Positions 47,276-56,645 of a stretch of DNA of 64,000 nt are shown here, piece after piece. A model generated the notes under the pieces. That model was given only the letters and a program-made list of their open reading frames with translations. It did no database searches and was not told the DNA's origin. Numbering within the stretch: position 1 is the first letter of the stretch; each line of letters starts with the position of its first letter. The stretch comes from Pseudomonadota bacterium (lineage in GTDB: Bacteria; Desulfobacterota; Binatia; Binatales; Binataceae): assembly GCA_021324755.1 (NCBI GenBank), contig JAJPIL010000026.1, positions 30,020 to 94,019 of the forward strand, in the 5' to 3' direction. The position numbers were made by a program, and so were the translations under genes.

Positions 47276-47805
47276 GTGAACTGTCGGCGTTCCCTGCCTC
47301 AGGCGTAAGCGTCCTTTCTCGCCCCGCTTCGAGCTTGGGTCGGCGCGCCAGTCTAATCGAGTTGTCCAGGCTATCCATCTCCCATTCCCGCGCCACGACC
47401 GTAAACGGGTGTGAGAGCAAAGCCAGATAGATCCTGATGCTGCTGCCCGACATTTCGCGCGCAACCTGGGCGGCGACAAATTCGGAGTCGTGCTTGGGCT
47501 TGATCGCGGCAAGGTCCATCTCGGCGAGCTGACTCGCCACCAGCACTTTGGCGTTGTACCGCTCGCGCCCGTAAGAACTTGCGCGGGCTTACCCCAGTGA
47601 GGTAGCTCTCGAGCGCCTCGTGCAGGGTCGTAGCCTCAGCCTCGCGGCGGTCAACAAAGCGTCCACGCGCCATATCGCCCTCGACCTCGGCTGCCCACGC
47701 CTGGACTTCCTTGCGGCCGTCGAGCGCGGCGGTCTGGGGCGGGAAGCCGTGCGTGCGGGTGCGCACCTCCCAGTTGTCCGAGCGGTTATGGTAGATGCTT
47801 GCCAT
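47276..47805 (-). pseudogene. Frameshifted, truncated tyrosine integrase
   Basis: It begins MASIYHNRSDNWEVRTRTHG and continues through a SAM-like N-terminal domain (DMARGRFVDRREAEATTLHE). It shifts frame near 47546-47580 and resumes as LAEMDLAAIKPKHDSEFVAA then YLALLSHPFTVVAREWEMDS, the core-binding domain of a phage/ICE-type integrase. It stops at the rfbF junction, before the catalytic RHRY domain. A tRNA 3' half lies 124 bases upstream of its start. It is non-functional. Confidence 0.8.
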
Positions 47806-47928
47806 CTTCGGCGCTCAGGCGAGCCAGCTCAATCTTCATTGGCGGAAATTTGGCGGAAAATCAGCCGTAAATCAAGCGTCGCCGTTGGGATAATGCCAAG
47901 AAAGCCTTAATTCGGCTAACTTTTTCGC

Positions 47929-47977
47929 GGTGAGCCTTGCGCGAGTCGAACCCGCGACTTTCTGACTGCGAGTCAAA
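47929..47977 (-). other. tRNA 3'-half remnant, probable attachment site
   Basis: On the minus strand this reads as an anticodon stem-loop (five-bp stem around loop CTCGCAG, anticodon CGC, Ala-like), a variable region, a T-arm with GGGTTCGACTC and an acceptor end ...GGCTCACC. No matching D-arm or 5' acceptor strand lies upstream, and the T stem has one G-G mismatch. It is therefore the half left at an integration junction rather than a working tRNA. It lies next to the broken integrase. Confidence 0.6.
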
Positions 47978-48101
47978 CGAACCACGGGTTAAACAGTCGT
48001 CTGACCATACGAAATTTGCGGTAACTTCCGCAACTCTAGCGTAGGAAGTTTCAGGACAGGTAAACTGCTTGATTCGTGACGTGACGCTTAATGGAGGAAC
48101 G

Positions 48102-49157
48102 ATGAAAGTAGAAACACTTTTGCCGGTGGGTAAGCTCGATCCTGGACTGCGTCAGGTTTCCATGCGCCTGGATTTAGCGAAAGTGCCTGACATGGCGCGT
48201 GAAGTCGAGGAACTCGGCTATGACGGGCTGGTCAGCGGAGAGACAAAGAACGATCCGTTTTTGCCACTCGCATTAGCTGCAAGTACAACTTCCCGGCTTC
48301 GGCTTACGACCGCCGTCGCTATCGCTTTTCCTCGTAGTCCCACGGTAACAGCAATGATGGCCTGGGATCTTCAGGCGATGTCGAGGGGGCGATTCGTATT
48401 GGGCCTCGGCTCGCAGGTTAAAGGGCACATTCAGCGCCGTTACGGAATGTCTTGGGCGCCGCCGCTGCCGCGTTTGCGCGAGTATATCGGTGCTGTGCGC
48501 GCGGTCTGGAATTGTTGGCAAAACCGGGTGCCACTCGACTTCGGCGGGAAGTACTATAACCTTTCCCTGATGGTGCCGTTGTTTGACCCGGGGCCGATCG
48601 AGCATCCCAATATCCCCATCCAAGTCGCCGCGGTCAACACAGGCATGTGCCGGCTGGCTGGCGAATTATGCCAAGGTATACGCCCGCACCCTATCTGCAC
48701 GCCGAAGTATATCGCGGAAGTGATGATGCCGGCCGTGAAGGAGGGAGTCAGGAAGGCTGGTAGACAACTTGATGGGTTCGATGTGGTCCCCAGTCCACTG
48801 GTAGCAGCCGCACCCACCAAGGCACTGCTCGAAGAACGTGTCCGCGATGTTCGCGCGCGGGTGGCTTTTTATGCCTCGACGCGCAGCTACCGAGCGGTCT
48901 TCGAGCACCATGGCTGGGGAGCGCTCGTGGACGAACTTCATCGTTATTCGGTTGAAAAGCGCTGGGAAGAAATGCCAGAGCGAATCAGCGACGAGGTGCT
49001 CGATACGATCGCGGTAATCGGCACCTACGATGAGATCGCCTCCAAATTGAAACAGCGCTACGGCGCTGTAGCAACCAGAATAGAGTTCGGCATTCCGCTG
49101 CAAACTGCAGCCGACCGCGAGGCTTTGACGGCAATTATTCGCGAGCTCCATCGTTGA
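48102..49157 (+). CDS. LLM-class (F420-type) oxidoreductase
   Basis: A 351-residue luciferase-fold flavin/deazaflavin oxidoreductase of the MSMEG_2256-like F420 group (family recalled by pattern). Features: AREVEELGYDGLVSGETKNDPF, the TAVAIAFPRSP strand, MSRGRFVLGLGSQVKGHI (phosphate-binding region) and PIQVAAVNTGMCRLAGE. GGAGG lies directly before the ATG at 48102. With cofC at 18 kb the F420 link is plausible; FMN use cannot be excluded. It heads the UbiD-MFS-UbiX block. Confidence 0.9.
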   Translation: MKVETLLPVGKLDPGLRQVSMRLDLAKVPDMAREVEELGYDGLVSGETKNDPFLPLALAASTTSRLRLTTAVAIAFPRSPTVTAMMAWDLQAMSRGRFVLGLGSQVKGHIQRRYGMSWAPPLPRLREYIGAVRAVWNCWQNRVPLDFGGKYYNLSLMVPLFDPGPIEHPNIPIQVAAVNTGMCRLAGELCQGIRPHPICTPKYIAEVMMPAVKEGVRKAGRQLDGFDVVPSPLVAAAPTKALLEERVRDVRARVAFYASTRSYRAVFEHHGWGALVDELHRYSVEKRWEEMPERISDEVLDTIAVIGTYDEIASKLKQRYGAVATRIEFGIPLQTAADREALTAIIRELHR

Positions 49158-49549
49158 CGCTTAAGCACCCTCTGGCGCTAGCAAGACATTTAACCTTTTA
49201 ACGACGAGTAGAATTACATCGACAAGCGCGACTGCGCTCGGGGATGCGACTCGTTTTCCAGTCGCCGCTATGCCAAAGCCTTGACCAAGCATGAGTGCTG
49301 AAACAACGGGGATGACCCCGCGAGTATTCACTCGAAAAGTCTTACCGTGTGGCGGCAAATTCTCGCCGAAGGGAGAGAATTGGTGTTTCCTTCATGAAAG
49401 CTTAAAAACGAGCTCGACGCAGACTGGAGTTAAAAGCTTGTTTCCCACGCATCGTCCGAGAGTTAATTTCGAAAGTCATTGCGCCTTTGTCACGTCGATG
49501 TTCTTTTGTTAAGAGCCGCGGCGCGGATAGCTGACGAGGTGATAATGAG
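49158..49549. other. Spacer before UbiD copy 2
   Basis: About 390 bases with no supported gene. A short minus frame (49161-49358) has no signature. Confidence 0.3.
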
Positions 49550-50965
49550 ATGCCATTTCGCGACTTACGTGATTTTATCGACGCAGCAAAGAAACTGGAC
49601 GAGCTCAAAGAGCTTCGAGGAGCTCATTGGGAGCTCGAGATAGGGTGCATAACCGAGCTCGTAGCTGAAGGATGCGGACCGATGTTGTTGTTTGACGACA
49701 TACCCGGTTATCCGGCGGGATTTCGCGTCCTTACCAATTTCTTATCTACACCTCGTCGTTTCGCCATGGCCGCCGGGCTTCCTTTGGATGCTACGCGGTT
49801 AGACATGCTTCGAGCTTGGAAGGAAAAACTCAAAAACCTCCGACTAATTCCGCCACGTTATTCCAAGGAAGGGCCGGTTGCCGAGAATGTACTGCGCGAC
49901 GATCAGGTCGATGTCGGGCTCTTCCCGGCTCCGAGATGGCACGAGCACGATGGAGGAAGATATATCGGTACCGCCGATATGGTCATAGTTAAAGACCCTG
50001 GAAGCAAATGGGTTAATGTCGGCACTTATCGGGCCTGCATTCAAGGGCGTGACCGACTCAGCTTATGGATGATAGGCGATCGCGACGGGCGACGCATCGC
50101 AAGCCAGTATTGGGCATCTGGTAAGAGCTGCCCCGTGGCAATCGTACTCGGGCACGAACCAGGGACATGGATGGCCGCGCCGATGAAGCTTAAGCCAGGC
50201 GTATCCGAGTACGACTTTGCGGGAGGTATACGAGGGGAGCCCGTCGAGGTTATCGAGGGTCCTATCACCGGACTGCCGATTCCCGCTTACGCCGAAATTG
50301 TTTTCGAGGGCGAGATTCCTCCTCCGGAAGAAGAGACGGTCGCTGAAGGACCCTTTGGTGAATGGCCGGGATATTACGCACATGAGGGAAGAGAGCCGGT
50401 GGTGCGCGTGAAACAAATAATGTATCGCAACAATCCTATTCTTCTCGGCTTTCCCCCATTGCTGCCAACGACGATGGACAGTGGTATCCCCACGAGTGCC
50501 GCTCGCCTCTGGGAGCATCTCGAAAATTGCGGCATTCCAAATATTCGCGGCGTATGGAGTCATTGCCGCTACCTTTTGGCTGTGATTTCAATCGAGCAGT
50601 CTTATCCAGGCCATTCGGCTCAAACTCTCCTGGCGGCAGCGAGCATACAGTATGGCCCTGGGATGGATTCCTATTACGTTACGGTAGACGAAGACATCGA
50701 CCCGACCGACTTGAGGCAGGTTCTTTGGGCGATGTGCACCAGGGTCGATCCCCGGACACAAGTTCATATCGTGACGTCATGCACTTCGGGGCTTGACCCT
50801 CGGCTTTCACCTGAAGCCAAGTCGCGAGGAGACCTTACTATGGGCCGCGTCCTGATCGACGCCTGCAGACCGTACCCTTGGCGCGAAAAATTTCCGCGTC
50901 CTAATCGCTTTAGCGAAGGGATGCGGCGTCAGATCTTGGAGAAATGGGCTCAGGAACTGAGGTAA
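49550..50965 (+). CDS. UbiD-family prenyl-FMN-dependent decarboxylase (copy 2)
   Basis: A 471-residue UbiD/Fdc-type enzyme. The cofactor site is NVGTYRACIQGRD and the catalytic EGPFGEWPGYY (E266, E271) is present. LLGFPPLLPT differs from copy 1, so the two probably have different acids as substrates. It is followed at once by an MFS carrier and then UbiX, a ready unit: import, decarboxylate, provide cofactor. Confidence 0.92.
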   Translation: MPFRDLRDFIDAAKKLDELKELRGAHWELEIGCITELVAEGCGPMLLFDDIPGYPAGFRVLTNFLSTPRRFAMAAGLPLDATRLDMLRAWKEKLKNLRLIPPRYSKEGPVAENVLRDDQVDVGLFPAPRWHEHDGGRYIGTADMVIVKDPGSKWVNVGTYRACIQGRDRLSLWMIGDRDGRRIASQYWASGKSCPVAIVLGHEPGTWMAAPMKLKPGVSEYDFAGGIRGEPVEVIEGPITGLPIPAYAEIVFEGEIPPPEEETVAEGPFGEWPGYYAHEGREPVVRVKQIMYRNNPILLGFPPLLPTTMDSGIPTSAARLWEHLENCGIPNIRGVWSHCRYLLAVISIEQSYPGHSAQTLLAAASIQYGPGMDSYYVTVDEDIDPTDLRQVLWAMCTRVDPRTQVHIVTSCTSGLDPRLSPEAKSRGDLTMGRVLIDACRPYPWREKFPRPNRFSEGMRRQILEKWAQELR

Positions 50966-51010
50966 CGAATCTTGCAACCGGAATTGCGATTGGCCGGTTT
51001 TGGGGGATAC

Positions 51011-52342
51011 ATGGGACAACAGGCACAAGAGGTAGGGGATAAAGTAGAGGAGATATCCAAGGCCCAGGTCTTCAAGGCGGTTGCTGCCTCGGTCCTGGGT
51101 TGGGCACTGGATCTTTTCGACCTTTTCATAATTCTATATCTCGCGCCTTACATTGGGCCTAACTTCTTCCCTTCACAGTTCCCGATGCTATCTCTGGCGG
51201 GTGTATACGGCGCTTTTGCGGTTAGTCTCGTAATGCGTCCAGCAGGATCGGCGATTTTCGGCTGGTTTGCCGACACCTACGGGCGCAAGAGAGCGATGGC
51301 GCTAGCCGTGGTCGGTGTGGGTGTTGCGACTGCGTTGATGGGCGCGGTGCCAACCATACAAACGATAGGGTTTCTGGCGCCGGCAGCTTTTCTCGTGCTG
51401 CGGTTGTTGCAAGGTATCTTCGTTGGAGGGGTAGTTGTCTCAACGCACACGATAGGAACGGAAAGCGTGCCCACGCACTGGCGAGGGATGCTTTCAGGTC
51501 TCGTGGGCGCGGGAGGTGCGGGGCTAGCAGGACTGATTGCTGCCGGCGTGTTTTACTTCTTTTCGGTGGTGCTTGGCGCAGCCGCCTTCGCCTCATGGGG
51601 CTGGCGGCTGATGTTCTTCAGCGGCCTTCTTAGTTCGTTTTTAGGTTTATTCGTTTTCCGCTCGCTCGAGGAATCGCCGTTGTGGAGCAAGCTTGCCAGA
51701 GCGCGCGTGGGCAGAAGGAAGGCGCCCTTGAAGGCCGTATTCGGAACGCAGTACGGCGGGGTCCTTCTACTTAATATTTTGCTGTGCGCTGGTGGCGCAG
51801 CTCAGTATTACCTCACTTCAGGTTTTTTGCCGACCTTTCTCGCCGTCGTGAATCGTCTACCGAAGCCTACGGTCGGAATCATAATGGCGCTGAGCAACGC
51901 TTGCGTACTGCTCACCGGTCCGCTTTTCGGCCAAATAAGTGAGCTTCTCGGGCGCCGGCGAATGTTTCTTTTTGCGGGCCTTGTCAATCTTGCGGTGCTG
52001 CCACTTGCGTACCTAAGGCTCGCGCCCTTGCGTCATGAAGCTGGCGAGACCGCTTTGGCGTGTCTGCTAGTAGTGGTGATTGCGGTTCTTGGCAATGCCG
52101 GTTGCACGCCGATCGTTGCCTTTCTGAATGAGCGTTTTCCAACCGAAATCAGGGCGACTGGGACCGGGGTTTCCTGGAACGTAGGCTTTGCCATCGGCGG
52201 TACGATGCCCGCTTTAGTCACGCTTGCGAGCCGGCAACTGGCCGATCTTCCCCATTCGCTGGTGTTTTTTCTGTCCACAACGGTGCTAATTTACGTGCTC
52301 GTAGCTTTCAACATACCGGAGACACGGGGTCGCATGATGTAG
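51011..52342 (+). CDS. MFS transporter, aromatic-acid/MHS-like
   Basis: A 443-residue major-facilitator protein from the ATG at 51011 (GGGGGA upstream). It has 12 predicted membrane segments, the MHS/aromatic-acid entry motif GWALDLFDLFIILYLAP and the loop motif GWFADTYGRKRAM. It lies 45 bases after the UbiD stop. A carboxylate substrate of the neighbouring UbiD is the natural guess. Confidence 0.9.
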   Translation: MGQQAQEVGDKVEEISKAQVFKAVAASVLGWALDLFDLFIILYLAPYIGPNFFPSQFPMLSLAGVYGAFAVSLVMRPAGSAIFGWFADTYGRKRAMALAVVGVGVATALMGAVPTIQTIGFLAPAAFLVLRLLQGIFVGGVVVSTHTIGTESVPTHWRGMLSGLVGAGGAGLAGLIAAGVFYFFSVVLGAAAFASWGWRLMFFSGLLSSFLGLFVFRSLEESPLWSKLARARVGRRKAPLKAVFGTQYGGVLLLNILLCAGGAAQYYLTSGFLPTFLAVVNRLPKPTVGIIMALSNACVLLTGPLFGQISELLGRRRMFLFAGLVNLAVLPLAYLRLAPLRHEAGETALACLLVVVIAVLGNAGCTPIVAFLNERFPTEIRATGTGVSWNVGFAIGGTMPALVTLASRQLADLPHSLVFFLSTTVLIYVLVAFNIPETRGRMM

Positions 52343-52590
52343 CTGTTTTTAGTGGTGCCGAGGTCGACCTTCTGGCCTTGGGAGAAGTCGGTGAGGAAAC
52401 GCTCTTTGAGTATCGGATTGTCGTTGCAACCGGGGATTACACAAGACCTGCACAAATTACGCGTCAGCTGTAATAACGTTCAGCGACTGTCTTCAAGCAT
52501 AGGAGGACACTCGCACCTATTCGCGCAAGTTAGCAGTGAGACAAAAGGCGCTTGTAACGGGTAGGGACGCTTTGCTTAAAATGTGGGCCG
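52343..52590. other. Spacer MFS-ubiX
   Basis: About 250 bases without a gene; ubiX may have its own promoter here. Confidence 0.3.
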
Positions 52591-53160
52591 ATGCAAAAGA
52601 AACGACTGATAGTAGGTCTTAGCGGCGCCAGCGGGATAATCTACGGCGTGCGCTTTCTCGATTGGGTAAGCCAGATGCGTGACGTTGAGGTACATCTGGT
52701 GATGACCAGCGCGGCCAAGATCACGCTATCCCATGAGATGGGAATAACCCCTAATGAGGTCGAGCGTAAAGCCGCCGTCGTTTACGACACCCGCAACATA
52801 GCTGCTGCGATCGCGAGCGGTTCCTTTAGGACCTGTGGCATGGTGATAGTGCCATGTTCGATGAAAACGCTCGCGGCGATCGCAGGCGGTGATTCGAGCA
52901 ATTTATTAACCCGAGCAGCGGACGTGTGCCTGAAGGAGCGCCGCCCGCTGATCCTGGTGCCGCGGGAAACACCGCTACATCTCGGACATCTTCGAGCGAT
53001 GGTCAGGGCTGCTGAAATAGGTGCGATCATTCTGCCGCCTATGCCTGCCTTTTATTTCCGGCCGCGAACTATCGATGACCTGGTCGATCACACGGTAGGT
53101 AAAATTCTCGATCAGCTCGGATTCGAGCACGCGCTTTTCAAACGCTGGGGCGAAAGTTAG
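52591..53160 (+). CDS. ubiX: Flavin prenyltransferase UbiX
   Basis: A 189-residue enzyme that prenylates FMN, making the cofactor of UbiD enzymes. It has SGASGIIYGVRFLDW, the VIVPCSMKTLAAIAGGDSSN motif and the C-terminal LVPRETPLHLGHLRAM with PPMPAFYFRPRTIDDLVDH. A standard complete UbiX. Two UbiD genes upstream are its likely clients. Confidence 0.95.
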   Translation: MQKKRLIVGLSGASGIIYGVRFLDWVSQMRDVEVHLVMTSAAKITLSHEMGITPNEVERKAAVVYDTRNIAAAIASGSFRTCGMVIVPCSMKTLAAIAGGDSSNLLTRAADVCLKERRPLILVPRETPLHLGHLRAMVRAAEIGAIILPPMPAFYFRPRTIDDLVDHTVGKILDQLGFEHALFKRWGES

Positions 53161-54336
53161 ACCCGTGCAAGTTCATGTTTGACGAGATTTTGCGAGCGCT
53201 CGACTCGCTACAATTAACCGCAAAGCCACAAGGTCCGGACACCAGCAAATCGGAGACGTGGTGAAGATGTGATCGTCGGCGGCTCGGTCTCTGGTGATGA
53301 AGCGAAGAAGCGTTATCCGCAAGGGTGAAAGACGTTGGTGCCGTACCTCGCTGAGCGCCGTCACCAATGCCGTTGTTTCCAGCTGACCGAGGCCTTCGAC
53401 TTTGATAAGCTGTCAGCACAACTTCGGCTTCTGAAGCCGACCGATGCGCTAGTCGTATAACTGCAGACGGGCATCGAGTGCCCCAACCGCTTGACCATCC
53501 AGTTCAAAGGTTCGCGCATAACTCCGCTGAGGTCCTTGCCGCTATACTCCACGATTCCCCACTCGCCTGTTCGGTTGTTTAAGCCTGTCCAGTTTTTCCG
53601 CTACTTGCGACTCGAATGCGCACGCTTCTGCCAGCACCTGATCTCTGCTCACGTTTTAAGTGAGCGAGCGAGTTGGGCGCAGTCCGGAAGAAGAAGCGAA
53701 GGGCCATTGTCTCTTCGAGATTTCGCTTCTCAGCCGAGCTTGTGAGCTAGGTGCTATGCGTGCCTATAAACTTAACGGTCAAGAATTTCTGGGTCTTGCG
53801 CTCGACAACCGCCGCCGCTTCCTGGATCCGTAACGCCGCTTAAAGAGACGGCGTGTCGCGTCGTCACGGAGGCCGTGAAAACTACGGGTTGAAATCTTAA
53901 CTCGGTGCCATGCTCGCTTGAAAACGCGCGCGAAAAGATAGCTGTCAGTCCAAGGAAAAGACGCGATTCTCAAGAGGTGCGCAGAGTCCGTAAGGCTTCC
54001 AACGCTTGCGAACTCGCGAGATCGTTTTCGGAACCGTTTCAGTCTCTGGCAGGCTCGCGCTGCGCTGGCTTAAATCGGTGTTCTCCCGGCGCGGCGAGTT
54101 TAACTCGGAGCGCTGCGTAGCGATCTTAAGCGCCGAAATAATAGCCGCCCAAATCTCCGGGCAGGCATCTTATTCGCGCGTGTCGGGCCTAGCCGTGCCG
54201 AACGATAGGACCGCTTGGCGCTTGCGTCACACATTACGCATCAACTCGACGTTAGACTTCGGCCGTCGGGCCTTAGGTTTACGCTTGAAGCCGCTGTACT
54301 GTTTAAGCAGTCGCGCATCCTCTTGCCTGGATGTCA
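53161..54336. other. Gene-poor region with decayed coding traces
   Basis: Over a kilobase without an intact gene. On the plus strand 53338-53480 reads YLAERRHQCRCFQLTEAFDF then LRLLKPTDALVV, a stop, and LQTGIECPN. This has protein-like composition but I do not recognise it and it is interrupted; it may be a pseudogene trace. Confidence 0.35.
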
Positions 54337-54618
54337 CTACATCCCACCACGCCGCCCGCGTGCCGCTCGGCAAACTAACTGTCCTCGACGCGTCTGCCGG
54401 CAAGTGCCGGTTACCGTTTGCCCTTCCCAAGAAAACGAGCAGGACGCACCAACGGATTTGTTAGCGCACGCCTGAACCATCTCCTGACGCATCTCGCGCC
54501 ACTCGCCCCGTCCACCTGAGAAGGGCTCGTTAGTTTGCGCTGACACTGACGGTACGAGCGTCGTCAAGGCCAAAAAACTCGCTGCTATACTTGCTGCTAA
54601 ATAGGTATGTCCTTTCAA
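54337..54618 (-). CDS. Small secreted Cys-containing protein
   Basis: About 93 residues from a TTG at 54618 with GGAGGAG upstream; an ATG eight codons earlier is the alternative. It has a clear signal peptide (MKGHTYLAASIAASFLALTT ... VSAQ) and a mature part with Cys pairs in QACANKSVGASCSFSWEG and GTCRQTRRGQLVCR, suggesting two disulfides. No family can be named. It is likely periplasmic or exported. Confidence 0.6.
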   Translation of the reverse strand: MKGHTYLAASIAASFLALTTLVPSVSAQTNEPFSGGRGEWREMRQEMVQACANKSVGASCSFSWEGQTVTGTCRQTRRGQLVCRAARGRRGGM

Positions 54619-55321
54619 AGATCTCTCCTCCTCTCCGGTCATGCGGATTGTCGTATCAGAATGCGAATAGTTGGTTTCGGATCCGAATATTTGGTTCTCT
54701 TCTGCTCAACGAAGGAAACTCGGCGTTTAAGCTCCTGGGTCTCGCCGCCAAGACCTCACACAAGCTTATGAAATGCTCCTTGACTGGGATCTGTTTGCGC
54801 AAAGCACGCGTCAACCGCGGCGTGTTCTAGCTAGCGACGTTGCACCGCAGTCGACGCGCCGCGCCATAGCTAACAGGCTAAGCCCCTTGGGACAAATCGT
54901 TATCCCTCAACCTTATTTTTTTAAAACTTGTTGGAAGAGCACCTTACGCTGTTCCTCACGCTGTCGTTAAAGACGGGGCTTGAGCCGAAGCGGATGACAA
55001 CCGACAGAGCCCGCCACGATCGAGCAGGGAGATGAGGCTTAGCGCTGCTCGCTTTGTGCACATCTCCTGCAAGTTCTTCAGGCAGCCTCTGCTGCGATCG
55101 TGACCACTCATCGTTGCCAGGAGCGATTTCGCGCGGGTTTGTCGAACGCGCCAACGCCGACGATGCTTGGCACGACCCTTGCGTTAACCTGCCAAAACAG
55201 CGCCCTCTAAACTGAAAGCACTCAACAGGGATAACGTGCCTCGATGCATGACTACTTGACAAATTGTTAAACAACGGTTCTAACACTAGCTTTTAAACCA
55301 AAGTTGGAGGATGGAACTCAA
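54619..55321. other. Spacer before fmdA
   Basis: About 700 bases with no supported gene on either strand. Confidence 0.3.
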
Positions 55322-56551
55322 ATGCCAAGGACTGCGTTTAAAATTGACCTCAAAAAGCCGCCAGAATCGGCCGAGATAAAAACGATGAACCGCTGGCACC
55401 CTGACATCCCGATGGTGGAGATGTTCAAGCCGGGCGATTGGTTCCGCGTAGAATGCTTCGATTGGACTGGCGGTCAGATTAAGAACGATGACTGCGCCAA
55501 CGATGTCCGGGACGTTGACCTCACTAAGGTTCATTATCTTAGCGGTCCGTTTGGAGTCGAGGGCGCGGAACCCGGCGATCTCTTGGTGGTGGATCTGTTA
55601 GACATCGGCTACCTACCAGATTCGCCCTGGGGATTTACGGGTATATTTGCCAGAGAGAACGGGGGCGGTTTTTTGGTGGACCACTACCCTAACGCTTGCA
55701 AAGCGATTTGGGAGTTTAACGGCATCTATACCAAGTCACGCCACGTTCCGGGCGTGCGCTGGGCCGGAATAATCCACCCAGGCCTTATCGGATGTTTGCC
55801 GGATCGCGCGCTGCTCGAGCGAGCCAACAAGCGCGAGGCCGAGTTGCTGGCAACCAATCCGAATCGCGTCCCACCTCTTCTGGCGCCCCCTTATGCGCCC
55901 ACAGCGTTGATGGGGCAAATGACCGGCAAAAAGGCACAAGAAGCGGCTGCCGAGGCCTGGCGCACCGTTCCACCGCGCGAGCACGGCGGCAACTGCGATA
56001 TCAAGAACCTCTCCCGCGGTTCGCGTGTTTACTTCCCGGTTTACGTGAAAGGAGGAGGGCTCGCGATGGGCGACATTCACTGGTCGCAAGGCGATGGCGA
56101 GATCACCTTCTGCGGCGCTATCGAAATGGCGGGATGGATCGATATCGGCGTCGACCTGATCAAGGATGGTGTTAGAAAATACGGCATCACTAATCCCATT
56201 TTCGAGCCTAGCCCAATCGAGCCACGCTTTTCCGAGTACCTGGTCTTCGAGGGTATTTCGGTGGACGAAATAACCGGGAAGCAGTACTACCTCGATGCGC
56301 ATATCGCGTACCGTCGCGCATGCCTCAACGCCATCGAGTATCTGAAGAAGTTCGGCTACAGCGGAGAACAGGCCTATATAATTCTGGGCACTGCTCCCGT
56401 GGAGGGTCGCATAAGCGGCATCGTCGACATTCCGAACGCCTGCTGCACACTGGCGATTCCAACTGAGATCTTCGAATTCGACATCAAACCCAGCGCAGCT
56501 GGGCCGACGGTCAGTGTTCCGAAGGGTACGGATGTAGCCAGGACGAAATAG
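55322..56551 (+). CDS. fmdA: Formamidase/acetamidase
   Basis: A 409-residue amidase that hydrolyses formamide or short amides to ammonia and the acid. Family stretches present: WHPDIPMVEMFKPGDWFRVE, GVRWAGIIHPGLIGCLPD, HGGNCDIKNLSRGSRVYFPV and GDIHWSQGDGEITFCGAIEM. The ATG at 55322 has GGAGG 11 bases upstream. An AmiS/UreI-type channel and an FmdB-type zinc ribbon follow, the usual company of fmdA. Confidence 0.93.
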   Translation: MPRTAFKIDLKKPPESAEIKTMNRWHPDIPMVEMFKPGDWFRVECFDWTGGQIKNDDCANDVRDVDLTKVHYLSGPFGVEGAEPGDLLVVDLLDIGYLPDSPWGFTGIFARENGGGFLVDHYPNACKAIWEFNGIYTKSRHVPGVRWAGIIHPGLIGCLPDRALLERANKREAELLATNPNRVPPLLAPPYAPTALMGQMTGKKAQEAAAEAWRTVPPREHGGNCDIKNLSRGSRVYFPVYVKGGGLAMGDIHWSQGDGEITFCGAIEMAGWIDIGVDLIKDGVRKYGITNPIFEPSPIEPRFSEYLVFEGISVDEITGKQYYLDAHIAYRRACLNAIEYLKKFGYSGEQAYIILGTAPVEGRISGIVDIPNACCTLAIPTEIFEFDIKPSAAGPTVSVPKGTDVARTK

Positions 56552-56563
56552 CTAAAGCGAGAC

Positions 56564-56606
56564 GCCGGCAGTGTTGCAATGCAGCGCGCTGCCGGCAGCG
56601 CGCTGC
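56564..56606. repeat. Compact palindrome between fmdA and the amide channel gene
   Basis: GCAGCGCGCTGCCGGCAGCGCGCTGC (56581-56606, described by halves: a 13-base arm and its exact mirror complement) is a perfect 26-bp palindrome. Each arm contains CAGCGCGCTG, itself palindromic. GCCGGCAG at 56564-56571 also pairs with CTGCCGGC at 56589-56596. Alternative hairpins are thus possible; it may attenuate or stabilise the fmdA transcript. Confidence 0.6.
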
Positions 56607-56645
56607 AACTGTGTCTCTAAATGAGGAATTACGGAACGTACACCT

